This document shows positions 1 to 7,461 of a DNA stretch of 12,287 nt, one piece after another (within the stretch, counting starts at the first letter, position 1; every line of letters begins with the position of its first letter). A model generated the notes under the pieces. It saw only the letters and a program-made list of their open reading frames with translations. It made no database searches and was not told the origin of the DNA. This DNA is from M55B132 sp964508895 (lineage in GTDB: Bacteria > Bacteroidota > Bacteroidia > Bacteroidales > B18-G4), in the NCBI GenBank assembly GCA_964508895.1, contig CAZDWF010000104.1, forward strand, positions 1-12,287, written 5' to 3'. The position numbers and the translations under genes are program-made.

Positions 1-80
1 TTATATTTCTTATGAGCGCTGCCTCTAGCTATATGACGGGTGCTAATTTAATTGTAGACGGGGGATGGACAGCTTGGTAG
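1..80 (+). CDS. SDR family oxidoreductase, C-terminal fragment (5' end outside window)
   Basis: Reading from base 3, the last 25 codons before the TAG at 78-80 give the typical C-terminus of a classical short-chain dehydrogenase/reductase. It contains the segment SSYMTGANLIVDGGW, the 'Y-x-T-G-x-x-x-x-V-D-G-G' signature that closes the Rossmann fold in FabG-like enzymes. The catalytic part lies upstream of the window. The family performs NAD(P)-dependent oxidation or reduction of a hydroxyl or keto group, here most likely on a sugar intermediate. The complete SDR at 4206-4949 ends in a very similar way, so the locus carries at least two SDRs. The tail overlaps the next gene, and its Gly-Gly codons supply a purine-rich stretch just before that gene's possible starts. 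Confidence 0.85.
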   Translation, partial: IFLMSAASSYMTGANLIVDGGWTAW

Positions 81-1684
81 CAAAATTACCGTATCGATAT
101 TTAATAAAACTACATTGTTATCCTATTGTCGCAAGAATAATGAATAAGTGTGGTGTTCGCTGGTCAAAGCTTGGACAGATATTTGGGGTTTTTACTGTAT
201 TAGCCCAAGCAAAAAAACTTGTCGATAATACAGCATATATACACAATCATTGTAAGCCTCTAGATATTATCATGTTAACCATGCTAGGAGGTCATTATTT
301 TACTATAAATATTGAAATATTGTTAGGAATTGCCTTAAGAAAAAAAGGACATCGAATAAGATTTGTCCTTGATGATCAGAAATTACCGATAAATGAGCAT
401 CACCATATTGGCAAGGAGAAGGAATGGGCAATAGTATCTGCAAAAGACTTTGCATATGGTAAAAAATATTTAAAAACACTTGGTTTTGAAGTATTGCTTC
501 TATCTGAATTGATTAAAAACAAAGATAAGATAGACATAGCTAGGTTTGAGCATATTCTTGAATCATCATTGTTAAAGCATTATCGAGTTGGTGTACTAGA
601 TAGCACATTAAACGATCTAGTATTTAAGAAAGAACTTGTGGGAAAATCTATCCATATGACAGCTAGGCTTGGAGAAAAAATCGCGGAAATGAAGCCCGAT
701 CGAGTAATTATGAGTCATGGGATTTACTCTACATGGGGTCCTGCAAGGGAGATTCTAAATGATTATGACATTCCTGTTGTAACTTATGCAGAAACAAAAA
801 AGAAAGATACAATAAAACTAAACTGGAAGAAGGCTTCTGACGTGTGGGATGTTGACTATGAATGGGATAAAGTTAAGAGTACCGAATTACTTCCAAGAGA
901 AGAATTAAAAATTGACAATTATCTCAAATCGAGAGTTAATCATGTAAATGACGTGATGATATATAACTTTGGAAATTTTGAAAACAGAGAAAAAACATTA
1001 AGAAGGTTTAATATAAACCCGAAAAAACCAGTTTTCTCATTATTTACAAATGTGTTGTGGGATGCAGCGAGTGCTCAAAAAGAATTGGTGTTTGCTAACC
1101 CAATAGATTGGGTATATAAAACGATACAGTGGTTCTCCCAGCATCCAGAAAAACAGTTGATAATAAAAATACACCCAGCTGAGCAAGTTATTGGCACCAA
1201 ACAGCCTTTTTCAAAGATTATCGATAAAAGATTTGCTACCATCCCTGATAATATTAGAATAATCAAACCTCATGAAAAGGTTAATAGCTGGTCAATTTAT
1301 AATATTACAGACTTAGGTTTGGTTCATACATCTACTCCGGGCTTGGAGTTGCCTTTACTTGGGAAACCTTGTGTCGTTGTTTCTGATGTGTACTTCAGAA
1401 ATAAAGGTTTCACCATTGATGTTAATAATCAGAGTGAATATTTTTCGGTTTTGGAAAATTTCATACCAGGGGAAATGAATGTGAATAATCTAAAATTATT
1501 ATCGAAACGATATGCATATCTTATTTTCGAACGCTATTCAATATCATTTCCTTTTATTAAATCAATAAAAAATATAAATAACGTAATTTCATTTAAAGTT
1601 GATTCAATTGATGAATTTGTTGCCGACGAAAGAATAAAATTTATTGTGTCGGCAATAGAAAATAAATCTTCCTTTGTTCCATAG
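65..1684 (+). CDS. GT-B-like capsule/surface polysaccharide synthesis protein (putative glycosyltransferase)
   Basis: Large soluble protein of 539 residues from ATG at 65. I recognise a GT-B-like architecture related to capsule-synthesis and CDP-glycerol-transferase-type proteins, but not a named member. Residues 67-105 look like the first Rossmann strand and helix (LTMLGGHYFTINIEI). A His-Gly site occurs at 217-219 (SHG). The C-terminal half has KIHPAEQ at 368-374 and VHTSTPGLELPLLGKPCVV at 420-438. These match the 'K-x-H-P' and 'S-T-x-x-x-E' nucleotide-sugar-binding motifs of that superfamily. It probably transfers a sugar or an activated acid sugar onto a lipid-linked glycan in the cytoplasm. 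The start is uncertain. ATG 65 overlaps the upstream SDR by 16 bases and has G-rich sequence directly against it. TTG 74 sits 8 bases after GGGGGA and may be the true start. Donor and acceptor cannot be read from the sequence. Confidence 0.8.
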   Translation: MDSLVAKLPYRYLIKLHCYPIVARIMNKCGVRWSKLGQIFGVFTVLAQAKKLVDNTAYIHNHCKPLDIIMLTMLGGHYFTINIEILLGIALRKKGHRIRFVLDDQKLPINEHHHIGKEKEWAIVSAKDFAYGKKYLKTLGFEVLLLSELIKNKDKIDIARFEHILESSLLKHYRVGVLDSTLNDLVFKKELVGKSIHMTARLGEKIAEMKPDRVIMSHGIYSTWGPAREILNDYDIPVVTYAETKKKDTIKLNWKKASDVWDVDYEWDKVKSTELLPREELKIDNYLKSRVNHVNDVMIYNFGNFENREKTLRRFNINPKKPVFSLFTNVLWDAASAQKELVFANPIDWVYKTIQWFSQHPEKQLIIKIHPAEQVIGTKQPFSKIIDKRFATIPDNIRIIKPHEKVNSWSIYNITDLGLVHTSTPGLELPLLGKPCVVVSDVYFRNKGFTIDVNNQSEYFSVLENFIPGEMNVNNLKLLSKRYAYLIFERYSISFPFIKSIKNINNVISFKVDSIDEFVADERIKFIVSAIENKSSFVP

Positions 1685-1692
1685 GATATCAT

Positions 1693-2721
1693 ATGAGCAA
1701 TCAGAGTTGTAATAAGAAGATTCACAATAGAATAATTAATGTGGGTATCTTGGGGTATGGTAAAATGGGCCAGATTAGAGCTAATATAATAGAATCATCC
1801 CCCAAAGCATCAATTAAAGCTGTTTTTGATGAAAACGCTTCATTGAGTAACAGTGATTACAGAGTTATGGGTAACATCAATGAAATAATTAATGATCCTG
1901 AGATAGATGCGGTTTTCATTTGTACGCCTAATTACCTAAATAGGTTTTTTACTATAATGGCCCTAAATGCTGGGAAACATGTTTTTTGTGAGAAACCACC
2001 TGCTTTTAATAGTCAGGAGGTGGAAGAGATAGTAAAACACGAAAAGAGATCCCGGAAAAAATTGATGTATGGTTTTAACCACCGCCATCATGAAAGTATA
2101 AAAAAAATGAAGGAACTCATTAACGCTGGAGAGTATGGCAAGGTCCTTTGGTTGCGGGGTCGATATGGCAAGAGTGTTGACTCAACCTTTTTCAATACTT
2201 GGCGAGCAAAAAGGAGTCTTGCGGGCGGAGGTATTCTCTTAGATCAAGGTATACATATGTTGGATTTATTTCAACTGCTTGGCGGTGGTTTTGATCAAGT
2301 GAAATCGGAAGTATCCAATCTTTACTGGAACTTGGATATTGAAGATAATGTCTTCGCTATATATAAAAACTCAAAAACGGGTGTTGTTGCATCACTACAC
2401 TCAACAATGACGCAATGGAGGCATTTATTCTCCCTAGAAGTATTTCTAGAGAATGGTTATATGGTATTAAATGGTCTAAAGACATCGTCTGGTACATATG
2501 GAGATGAGATTTTATCTATTGCCAAGAACAGGACGACTGCCCCAGCTGCTTCTTGGAAGGATGAGGAACACTTCACTTTTGCGACAGATTCATCTTGGGA
2601 ATCAGAGATTGATCATTTTTTTGATGCCATTAATAACAATACTGATATCACAATTGGAAACTCGAGAGATGCCTTAGAAATTATGAAATTGATAGATCTT
2701 ACATACATGAATGGAGTCTAA
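1693..2721 (+). CDS. Gfo/Idh/MocA family NAD(P)-dependent oxidoreductase
   Basis: This 342-residue protein has the usual length and layout of the Gfo/Idh/MocA family. The N-terminal Rossmann fold has GYGKMG at 21-26. The family 'EKP' motif is at 100-102, where the Lys normally takes part in catalysis. The C-terminal alpha/beta domain has LLDQGIHMLDL at 182-192, matching the family D-x-G-x-H-x-x-D active-site helix (H188). Family members oxidise or reduce a hydroxyl on sugars, sugar nucleotides or cyclitols such as inositol. The locus suggests a sugar or cyclitol intermediate. AGGA at 1683-1686 lies 6 bases before the ATG and overlaps the stop of the previous gene. The stop abuts the ATG of the SIS gene, so the two are probably translated together. 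Substrate is not predictable. Confidence 0.93.
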   Translation: MSNQSCNKKIHNRIINVGILGYGKMGQIRANIIESSPKASIKAVFDENASLSNSDYRVMGNINEIINDPEIDAVFICTPNYLNRFFTIMALNAGKHVFCEKPPAFNSQEVEEIVKHEKRSRKKLMYGFNHRHHESIKKMKELINAGEYGKVLWLRGRYGKSVDSTFFNTWRAKRSLAGGGILLDQGIHMLDLFQLLGGGFDQVKSEVSNLYWNLDIEDNVFAIYKNSKTGVVASLHSTMTQWRHLFSLEVFLENGYMVLNGLKTSSGTYGDEILSIAKNRTTAPAASWKDEEHFTFATDSSWESEIDHFFDAINNNTDITIGNSRDALEIMKLIDLTYMNGV

Positions 2722-3291
2722 ATGAACCAAGCGTGGTTTAATGAATATTTCTTGCTATATCAGCAAGTATTATTTGATGAAACGATAAACGAACAGTTGG
2801 TCAAATTAAAACATTTGCTTGAACAAACACGTGAAGAGGGGAAGAAGGTCATGGTTATGGGAAATGGGGCTAGTGCGTCTATTGCAAGCCACATTTCTAC
2901 TGATTTGTCAAAGAATGCAGAAATTCGAACAGTAAATTTTAATGATGCAAATCTCATTACAGCACTATCAAATGATTGTGGATATGAAAACTGGATGGTT
3001 AAAGCTATCGAACTATACCATGATGAAGGAGATATAGTAATGCTTGTTAGCTCAAGTGGGAATTCACGAAATGTTGTAAAGGCTGCCCAATTTGCTAAAA
3101 CCCAAAACCTCACAATTGTATCGTTATCGGGTTTTAGTCCTAATAATCCTTTAAAACAAGCGGGTGACCTTAATCTATGGGTAAATAGCAAAGCCTATAA
3201 TATCATTGAGAATGTGCATATGATTTGGTTGGCAGCTGTTTGTGATTCAATAATTGGCAAAGCTGAATACTCTGTGAGTAAAGGTAAATAA
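2722..3291 (+). CDS. SIS-domain protein, GmhA (phosphoheptose isomerase)-like
   Basis: A 189-residue single-SIS-domain protein with the length and fold of the phosphoheptose isomerase GmhA. The phosphate-binding segments are GNGASAS at 47-53 and SSSGNSRNV at 110-118. Asp61 and Asn84/Asp85 (SNDCGY) fall in conserved GmhA-like positions. From memory of E. coli GmhA, the catalytic Glu65 aligns with Asp61 here and catalytic His180 aligns with Ala171, while the neighbouring His166 is kept. It therefore probably binds a phosphorylated ketose or aldose, but may not run the sedoheptulose-7-phosphate to heptose-7-phosphate reaction. The ATG directly follows the preceding TAA, with GGAG at 2713-2716. 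The following dehydrogenase starts directly at its stop, giving a three-gene zero-gap set. No heptose kinase or heptose nucleotidyltransferase is visible in the window, which argues against a standard heptose pathway. Confidence 0.9.
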   Translation: MNQAWFNEYFLLYQQVLFDETINEQLVKLKHLLEQTREEGKKVMVMGNGASASIASHISTDLSKNAEIRTVNFNDANLITALSNDCGYENWMVKAIELYHDEGDIVMLVSSSGNSRNVVKAAQFAKTQNLTIVSLSGFSPNNPLKQAGDLNLWVNSKAYNIIENVHMIWLAAVCDSIIGKAEYSVSKGK

Positions 3292-4197
3292 ATGAAAATA
3301 GCTATAAGTACTTCGTCATTCGCATCTGCCGATACAAGCGCCTTATCATTGTTAAAGGAGAAAAACATTGAGATCGTTAACAATCCATATGGTCGAAAGA
3401 TGACGGAGAATGAGATCATTACACACCTTAATGGGATAGATGGATTGTTGGCTGGTTTGGAACCACTTAATAATAATGTTTTCCACCAAAGCCCGCAACT
3501 TAAGGCTATTGCACGGGTAGGAATTGGCATGGATAATATAGATATTGAGGCAGCTAAAGCGGCTAACATTAAGATTTCAAACACACCCGATGGCCCCACT
3601 AATGCTGTGGCAGAAATGACGCTGGCCGCACTCCTCACTATCCAACGTTCCATTATCGCGGCCAATGCAGCGCTACACAATAAGCGATGGAAAAAAAATA
3701 TAAGCAGGGGACTGAAAGGTTCTTGTGTCTTGCTGATAGGATATGGACGCATTGGAGGGCGGGTTGCGGAACTCCTCAAGGTTTTTACAGCTGATATTCT
3801 TGTGTATGATCCATATCTGGCTGATCTGGCTGATCCAATAGTAAGGCAAGTTGACCTGACGGAGGGATTGGAAAAGGCGGATGTCATTTCGCTTCATGCA
3901 GCCGGTAGTGAAGCAATACTGTCTTCGAGGGAATTTAGTTTTGTAAAAAAGGATGTAGTGATTCTTAACTCTGCACGTGGTGGCCTTATAGATGAGAATG
4001 CATTGATTAAAGCTCTTGACCAGGAGATTGTAGCTGCAGCATGGTTGGATGTCTTTCCTGAGGAACCTTATGACGGTCCACTCTGCGATTACGATCAAGT
4101 TTTGCTGACACCCCATATTAGTACATATTCGGTTCAGTGCCGGCGGGATATGGAAGTTGCTGCAGTGAAGAATTTATTTGTTGATCTTGGTATATGA
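3292..4197 (+). CDS. D-isomer-specific 2-hydroxyacid dehydrogenase (SerA-like)
   Basis: This 301-residue protein is a complete D-2-hydroxyacid dehydrogenase. The substrate domain contains ARVGIGMDNIDIEAA (74-88). The NAD-binding core has GYGRIGGRV at 150-158 with an acidic residue after the second strand (YDP, 172-174). The catalytic triad is readable: Arg229 in NSARGGLID, Glu258 in DVFPEEP, and His275 in TPHIS. The R-to-E spacing of 29 matches phosphoglycerate dehydrogenase, while the E-to-H loop is a little short (17). The C-terminal regulatory ACT domain of full SerA proteins is absent. It should interconvert a 2-keto acid and a D-2-hydroxy acid, which fits a pathway containing a pyruvate aldolase. 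It begins immediately after the SIS gene stop, with AAGG at 3281-3284 upstream. GC content appears higher than in the flanking glycosyltransferase genes. Confidence 0.94.
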   Translation: MKIAISTSSFASADTSALSLLKEKNIEIVNNPYGRKMTENEIITHLNGIDGLLAGLEPLNNNVFHQSPQLKAIARVGIGMDNIDIEAAKAANIKISNTPDGPTNAVAEMTLAALLTIQRSIIAANAALHNKRWKKNISRGLKGSCVLLIGYGRIGGRVAELLKVFTADILVYDPYLADLADPIVRQVDLTEGLEKADVISLHAAGSEAILSSREFSFVKKDVVILNSARGGLIDENALIKALDQEIVAAAWLDVFPEEPYDGPLCDYDQVLLTPHISTYSVQCRRDMEVAAVKNLFVDLGI

Positions 4198-4205
4198 ATT
4201 AGCAC

Positions 4206-4949
4206 ATGAATATCAATCTACGAGATAGAAACGCTCTTATAACTGGAGCAACACGAGGTATTGGTCGGGCTATCGCAAACGAATTCATAAGCTCGGGAGC
4301 CCAAGTCATTCTTACGGGGACTCAACCGGAGCAGATACAACAGCTTAATAAAGAGAATCGAAATCCAAGAATTACGTGGCTTACAGGCAATTTCTCTACT
4401 CTTGATGGAATTAAATCCTTTCTTGCATCACTAAATGACCTGGAACCTGTGGACATCTGCATTAACAATGTGGGTATTAATATAATCAAGCCGATTGATC
4501 AATATAGTATCGAGGATTATCATCGCTTGATGATGACCAACCTGACCGCCCCCTTCATGATCATTCAGCAAATTATCTCTGGAATGGCCATGAGAGGATA
4601 CGGCCGCATTGTAAACATTGCCTCAATATGGAGCCAGATTTCGAAGTCCAGACGCACCCTCTATTCGACTTCTAAAACAGGATTAATTGGATTAACACGC
4701 GCTACAGCAGTTGAATTTGCAGCTTCAGGTGTTCTAGTGAATGTGTTGTCTCCGGGCTTTACCAGGACTGATTTAACGGCAAGGTCACTCACTGAGGTCG
4801 AAATGAAGATGCTTGAGGATCAGATTCCAATGAAACGGTTTGCGCAACCGGCGGATATGGCCAAGATAGTCCTGTTTCTCTGCAGCGAGGCTAATAAATA
4901 TATAACAGGTCAGAATATTATCGCAGATGGAGGCTTTACCATTGTCTAG
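4206..4949 (+). CDS. SDR family oxidoreductase (FabG-like fold)
   Basis: A 247-residue classical short-chain dehydrogenase. The cofactor motif T-G-x-x-x-G-I-G is at 13-20, and Arg17 and Arg21 around it are compatible with NADP(H). NNVG is at 87-90. The catalytic tetrad is Asn112, Ser140, Tyr153 and Lys157 (YSTSK). SPGF at 182-185 and the C-terminal YITGQNIIADGGF complete the family pattern. It resembles FabG and gluconate or sorbose dehydrogenases, but in this locus an activated sugar or sugar-acid intermediate is the more likely substrate. The gap to the previous stop is only 8 bases and no convincing Shine-Dalgarno is seen, so translation may rely on the upstream gene. Its last codons carry GGAGG, which serves the next gene. 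Confidence 0.93.
   Translation: MNINLRDRNALITGATRGIGRAIANEFISSGAQVILTGTQPEQIQQLNKENRNPRITWLTGNFSTLDGIKSFLASLNDLEPVDICINNVGINIIKPIDQYSIEDYHRLMMTNLTAPFMIIQQIISGMAMRGYGRIVNIASIWSQISKSRRTLYSTSKTGLIGLTRATAVEFAASGVLVNVLSPGFTRTDLTARSLTEVEMKMLEDQIPMKRFAQPADMAKIVLFLCSEANKYITGQNIIADGGFTIV
4929..4933 (+). promoter_or_regulatory. Shine-Dalgarno GGAGG inside the SDR gene, serving the cyclase gene
   Basis: GGAGG lies within the Asp-Gly-Gly codons of the SDR C-terminus and is 8 bases before a TTG codon at 4942. It decides the start of the next gene in favour of TTG 4942 over the in-frame ATG at 4927, which has no Shine-Dalgarno upstream. Confidence 0.65.
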
Positions 4950-6006
4950 TATATCAATAAACAGTTCCATCCGTACCTATGAAGTATTTTTTAATGACTC
5001 TTTGGATGAAACCTTAAAGGATCAATTCAGTAAAGACGATTTGTTTATCATTGATAAGCAGATATATAAAATCCTACCGGACATTATCAAAGATAAGTTA
5101 GTCGAATATCGGGTCATCCAAATTGATGCTTGTGAAGAGCTCAAAGAATACAGAGCTCTTAGCCCGCTCATAAATAAAACTATTGAGAACGGCTTACGGA
5201 GGAACCACCGTCTGGTGGCCGTTGGTGGTGGGATAACACAAGATATAACAGCTTTCATTGCCTCAATTCTTTTCCGCGGTATTAAGTGGATCTTCTGTCC
5301 TAGCACATTATTGGCTCAGGCAGATAGCTGCATAGGAGGCAAGACATCCATTAATATTGGTCCATATAAGAATCAACTGGGCAATTTCTATCCCCCAACC
5401 AAGATATTTATCATCCCAGAATTGCTGCGTTCACTTCCTGAAAAGGATTTTAAGTCTGGAATGGGAGAAATGCTACATTTCTACCTTGTTTCGAGTGAAG
5501 AGGACTTTGATTTCTACAAGCAAAATTATGAGCAAGCTTTCGAGGATGAGAAGGTACTCTTAGCTTTGATTAAACGAAACCTTGAGATTAAGAAAGGTTT
5601 CATTGAGCGTGACGAGTTCGATCGCGGCGAAAGGCTACTACTTAATTATGGCCATTCATTCGGTCATGCTATCGAATCGCTAACAAATTATTCTATCCCG
5701 CATGGTATTGCTGTTAGTTATGGTATGGACATGTCAAATTTTATTTCTGCGAAATTCGGTTTCATTAATCAAGATCTCCGGTTGGGTATAAAACAACAAC
5801 TAGAGAAAATCTGGTCCGGAATCCCATTACCGAAGATACCGGTCAATGATTATGAGGTTGCTCTTTCCCGCGACAAGAAAAATATTGGAAAGACTTACCA
5901 GTTGATACTTACACAGGGTATTGGTAGGATGTTTAAACATGGTGTAACTCCCAACAGTGAATTTACTCAGTGGTTGGAACAATATTTTCAGGAGGTTGCA
6001 GAATGA
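4942..6006 (+). CDS. Sugar-phosphate cyclase of the 3-dehydroquinate synthase (AroB) superfamily
   Basis: About 354 residues from TTG 4942 (ATG 4927 would add five). The NAD-binding VGGGITQDI and the STLLAQADSCIGGKTSIN segment are clear superfamily hallmarks. Numbered from TTG, readable active-site residues are Asp128, Lys134, Asn144, Glu176, Lys217, Arg231, Asn235, His238, His242 (NYGHSFGHAIE), His254 and a late Asp-Lys-Lys at 311-313. Most ligands of true dehydroquinate synthase are kept. However, the Lys of the AroB 'E-V-I-K' motif is His179 here (GEMLHFYL), and the 'HPLGKN' loop is replaced by IGPYKN. Enzymes of this fold convert seven-carbon ketose phosphates to carbocycles. In this position it is unlikely to be the housekeeping AroB and more likely makes a cyclitol-type building block. 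It overlaps the previous gene by 8 bases and the aldolase by ATGA. Confidence 0.88.
   Translation: MSSISINSSIRTYEVFFNDSLDETLKDQFSKDDLFIIDKQIYKILPDIIKDKLVEYRVIQIDACEELKEYRALSPLINKTIENGLRRNHRLVAVGGGITQDITAFIASILFRGIKWIFCPSTLLAQADSCIGGKTSINIGPYKNQLGNFYPPTKIFIIPELLRSLPEKDFKSGMGEMLHFYLVSSEEDFDFYKQNYEQAFEDEKVLLALIKRNLEIKKGFIERDEFDRGERLLLNYGHSFGHAIESLTNYSIPHGIAVSYGMDMSNFISAKFGFINQDLRLGIKQQLEKIWSGIPLPKIPVNDYEVALSRDKKNIGKTYQLILTQGIGRMFKHGVTPNSEFTQWLEQYFQEVAE
5990..5995 (+). promoter_or_regulatory. Strong Shine-Dalgarno AGGAGG before the aldolase gene
   Basis: AGGAGG, followed by T, lies inside the end of the cyclase gene, 7 bases before ATG 6003. It fixes the aldolase start at 6003 rather than the upstream in-frame GTG-type candidate at 5970. 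It is the best ribosome binding site in the window. Confidence 0.85.
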
Positions 6007-6779
6007 ATCGAGGGATATCACTAAAAACATTACTACGGAATAGAGAACTGACCATCGGATCCTGGCTCTCATTCGGGAATACTCAGACTTGTGAAATTAT
6101 GGCTCGCGCCGGCTTTGATTGGCTAGTTGTCGATATGGAGCATACTGTTATCGATTACGAGCAATGCCTCATGTTAATACAGGTCATTGAAAGTAATGGT
6201 ACTGTTCCACTTGTAAGAGTAGGCGGGTATGATGCATATCAGATTAAACGAGTGATGGATGCAGGTGCCCATGGGATCATTGTACCTCAGGTAAATTCGC
6301 TGGAAGATGTTAGGAAGGCTATTGACGCTGTCTACTACCCAAGCATTGGCAGCAGGGGGGTTGGGTTGGGTCGTGCCCAAGACTATGGGATTGGATTTGA
6401 CAGTTATCAAAAATGGGCCAGTCGTGAAACGATCCTCATCCCCCAGATTGAACACATCAAGGGTGTTGAAAATTTGGAGGATATACTTTCAGAGGATTTA
6501 GTAGATGGTTTCATAGTGGGGCCATACGATCTAACGGGTTCATTGGGGGTGCCAGGACAATGGGATGACAAGTCATTTATCGAAGCCATCTCCAGGATTA
6601 AGCAGGTTATGAAAACAGTAGATAAACCCGGTGGGTATCATGTTGTCCATTCCGACCAGGATAATCTAAAGTTGCGTATTTCTGAGGGTTATCGATTTAT
6701 TGCTTATGGAGATGATATGGTTTTCTTTGCAGAGAAGATAGCTAATGAGAATAACTTTATAAGCAGGTTAAAAAACTAG
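6003..6779 (+). CDS. HpcH/HpaI family class II pyruvate aldolase
   Basis: This 258-residue protein has the normal family length. VVDMEH at 42-47 contains the Asp and His expected of the catalytic dyad region. Arg72 (VRVGG) matches the substrate carboxylate-binding Arg. Glu150 (PQIEH) and Asp176 (GPYDLTGSLG) are the two divalent-metal ligands. YPSIGSRGVGLGRAQDYG at 112-129 is the conserved loop. Family enzymes such as HpcH, RhmA and GarL reversibly join pyruvate to an aldehyde, giving a 4-hydroxy-2-keto acid or 3-deoxy-2-ulosonate. In a biosynthetic operon the condensation direction is plausible and would provide the sugar-acid skeleton used by the nearby cytidylyltransferase. The start overlaps the cyclase stop (ATGA), indicating translational coupling. 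Substrate aldehyde is unknown. Confidence 0.93.
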   Translation: MNRGISLKTLLRNRELTIGSWLSFGNTQTCEIMARAGFDWLVVDMEHTVIDYEQCLMLIQVIESNGTVPLVRVGGYDAYQIKRVMDAGAHGIIVPQVNSLEDVRKAIDAVYYPSIGSRGVGLGRAQDYGIGFDSYQKWASRETILIPQIEHIKGVENLEDILSEDLVDGFIVGPYDLTGSLGVPGQWDDKSFIEAISRIKQVMKTVDKPGGYHVVHSDQDNLKLRISEGYRFIAYGDDMVFFAEKIANENNFISRLKN

Positions 6780-6780
6780 T

Positions 6781-7461
6781 TTGTCTGTCCCCAGAGTAAA
6801 AGCATTACTGTTTATGAAAGGGCGTTCAGAACGTGTTCCTGGGAAAAATTTGCGGCCACTATGTGGTAAACCATTGTTCCATTGGATTCTTGAGGCTTTA
6901 AACAGTAGTGGAGTAGTCGATGAGATCATTATTAATACGGATTCCACAGAAATAGCCCAAAATGCACAAGATCATTTCAATGTAACAATCCATATGCGAC
7001 CAGATTATCTTCTGCGTATCCAGAATGATGAAGCAAACCAGATTATGGCCTACGATTTGCGGCGCACCGAAGGTGATTATTTCTTGCAGACACACAGTAC
7101 AAATCCGTTACTGACACCGGAAACAATCTACGCAGCAACAAAAACTTTTTTTGATAATAATAGTCATTACGACTCACTTTTTACAGTCAATTCTGTGAAA
7201 AAACGTTTGTACAATGCAGATGGTACAGCCATAAATCATGATCCAAGAAAATTGATAAAGACCCAGGAGTTACCCCCTACCTATGAGGAGAATAGCTGTA
7301 TTTACATATTCAGCCGCCATTCCTTTATGGCCTGCAGTAACAGGATTGGTAGACGTGCATACATGTTTCCAATGAAAAGGGTTGAAGCAGTCGATATTGA
7401 TGAGGAATTTGATTTCAGTTTTGCAGACGCGATCATGAGAACCAGGAATCCGACCTCTTGA
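6781..7461 (+). CDS. Acylneuraminate/PseF-type cytidylyltransferase (CMP-sugar synthetase family)
   Basis: A 226-residue protein of the NeuA/KdsB/PseF nucleotidyltransferase family. The CTP-binding loop is KGRSERVPGKNLRPLCGKPL (13-32), a variant of the usual 'RxGSKGIPxKN' with the terminal GKN retained. IINTDS at 50-55 and FLQTHSTNPLL at 101-111 match conserved strands. The C-terminal VDIDEEFDF at 204-212 supplies the metal-binding Asp pair expected of CMP-sugar synthetases. It should transfer CMP from CTP onto the anomeric hydroxyl of a 2-keto-3-deoxy sugar acid, or onto a related acid. No ATG precedes the CTP loop, so TTG 6781 is the start, one base after the aldolase stop. The ribosome site is weak. 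The stop overlaps the next start (TTGA). No ulosonate synthase of the NeuB type lies nearby, so its substrate must come from elsewhere. Confidence 0.92.
   Translation: MSVPRVKALLFMKGRSERVPGKNLRPLCGKPLFHWILEALNSSGVVDEIIINTDSTEIAQNAQDHFNVTIHMRPDYLLRIQNDEANQIMAYDLRRTEGDYFLQTHSTNPLLTPETIYAATKTFFDNNSHYDSLFTVNSVKKRLYNADGTAINHDPRKLIKTQELPPTYEENSCIYIFSRHSFMACSNRIGRRAYMFPMKRVEAVDIDEEFDFSFADAIMRTRNPTS

Noticed and set aside
2760..3191. 143-codon minus-strand frame
   Set aside because: Fully antisense to the SIS gene, with no family motif and no Shine-Dalgarno. A shadow frame.
2722..3291. gmhA for standard heptose synthesis
   Set aside because: Catalytic residues appear changed, and no HddA, HddC, GmhB or HldE-like gene is in the window.
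3195..3887. 230-codon open frame on the minus strand
   Set aside because: Lies antisense to the SIS and D-2-hydroxyacid dehydrogenase genes, whose motifs are complete. Its translation is Ser/Ala/Ile-rich with no recognisable domain.
5357..5563. 68-codon plus-strand frame within the cyclase gene
   Set aside because: Out of frame with the intact cyclase, and the composition is not protein-like.
4927..6006. Housekeeping 3-dehydroquinate synthase aroB
   Set aside because: Set inside a polysaccharide operon with altered active-site motifs (Lys to His) and no shikimate genes adjacent.
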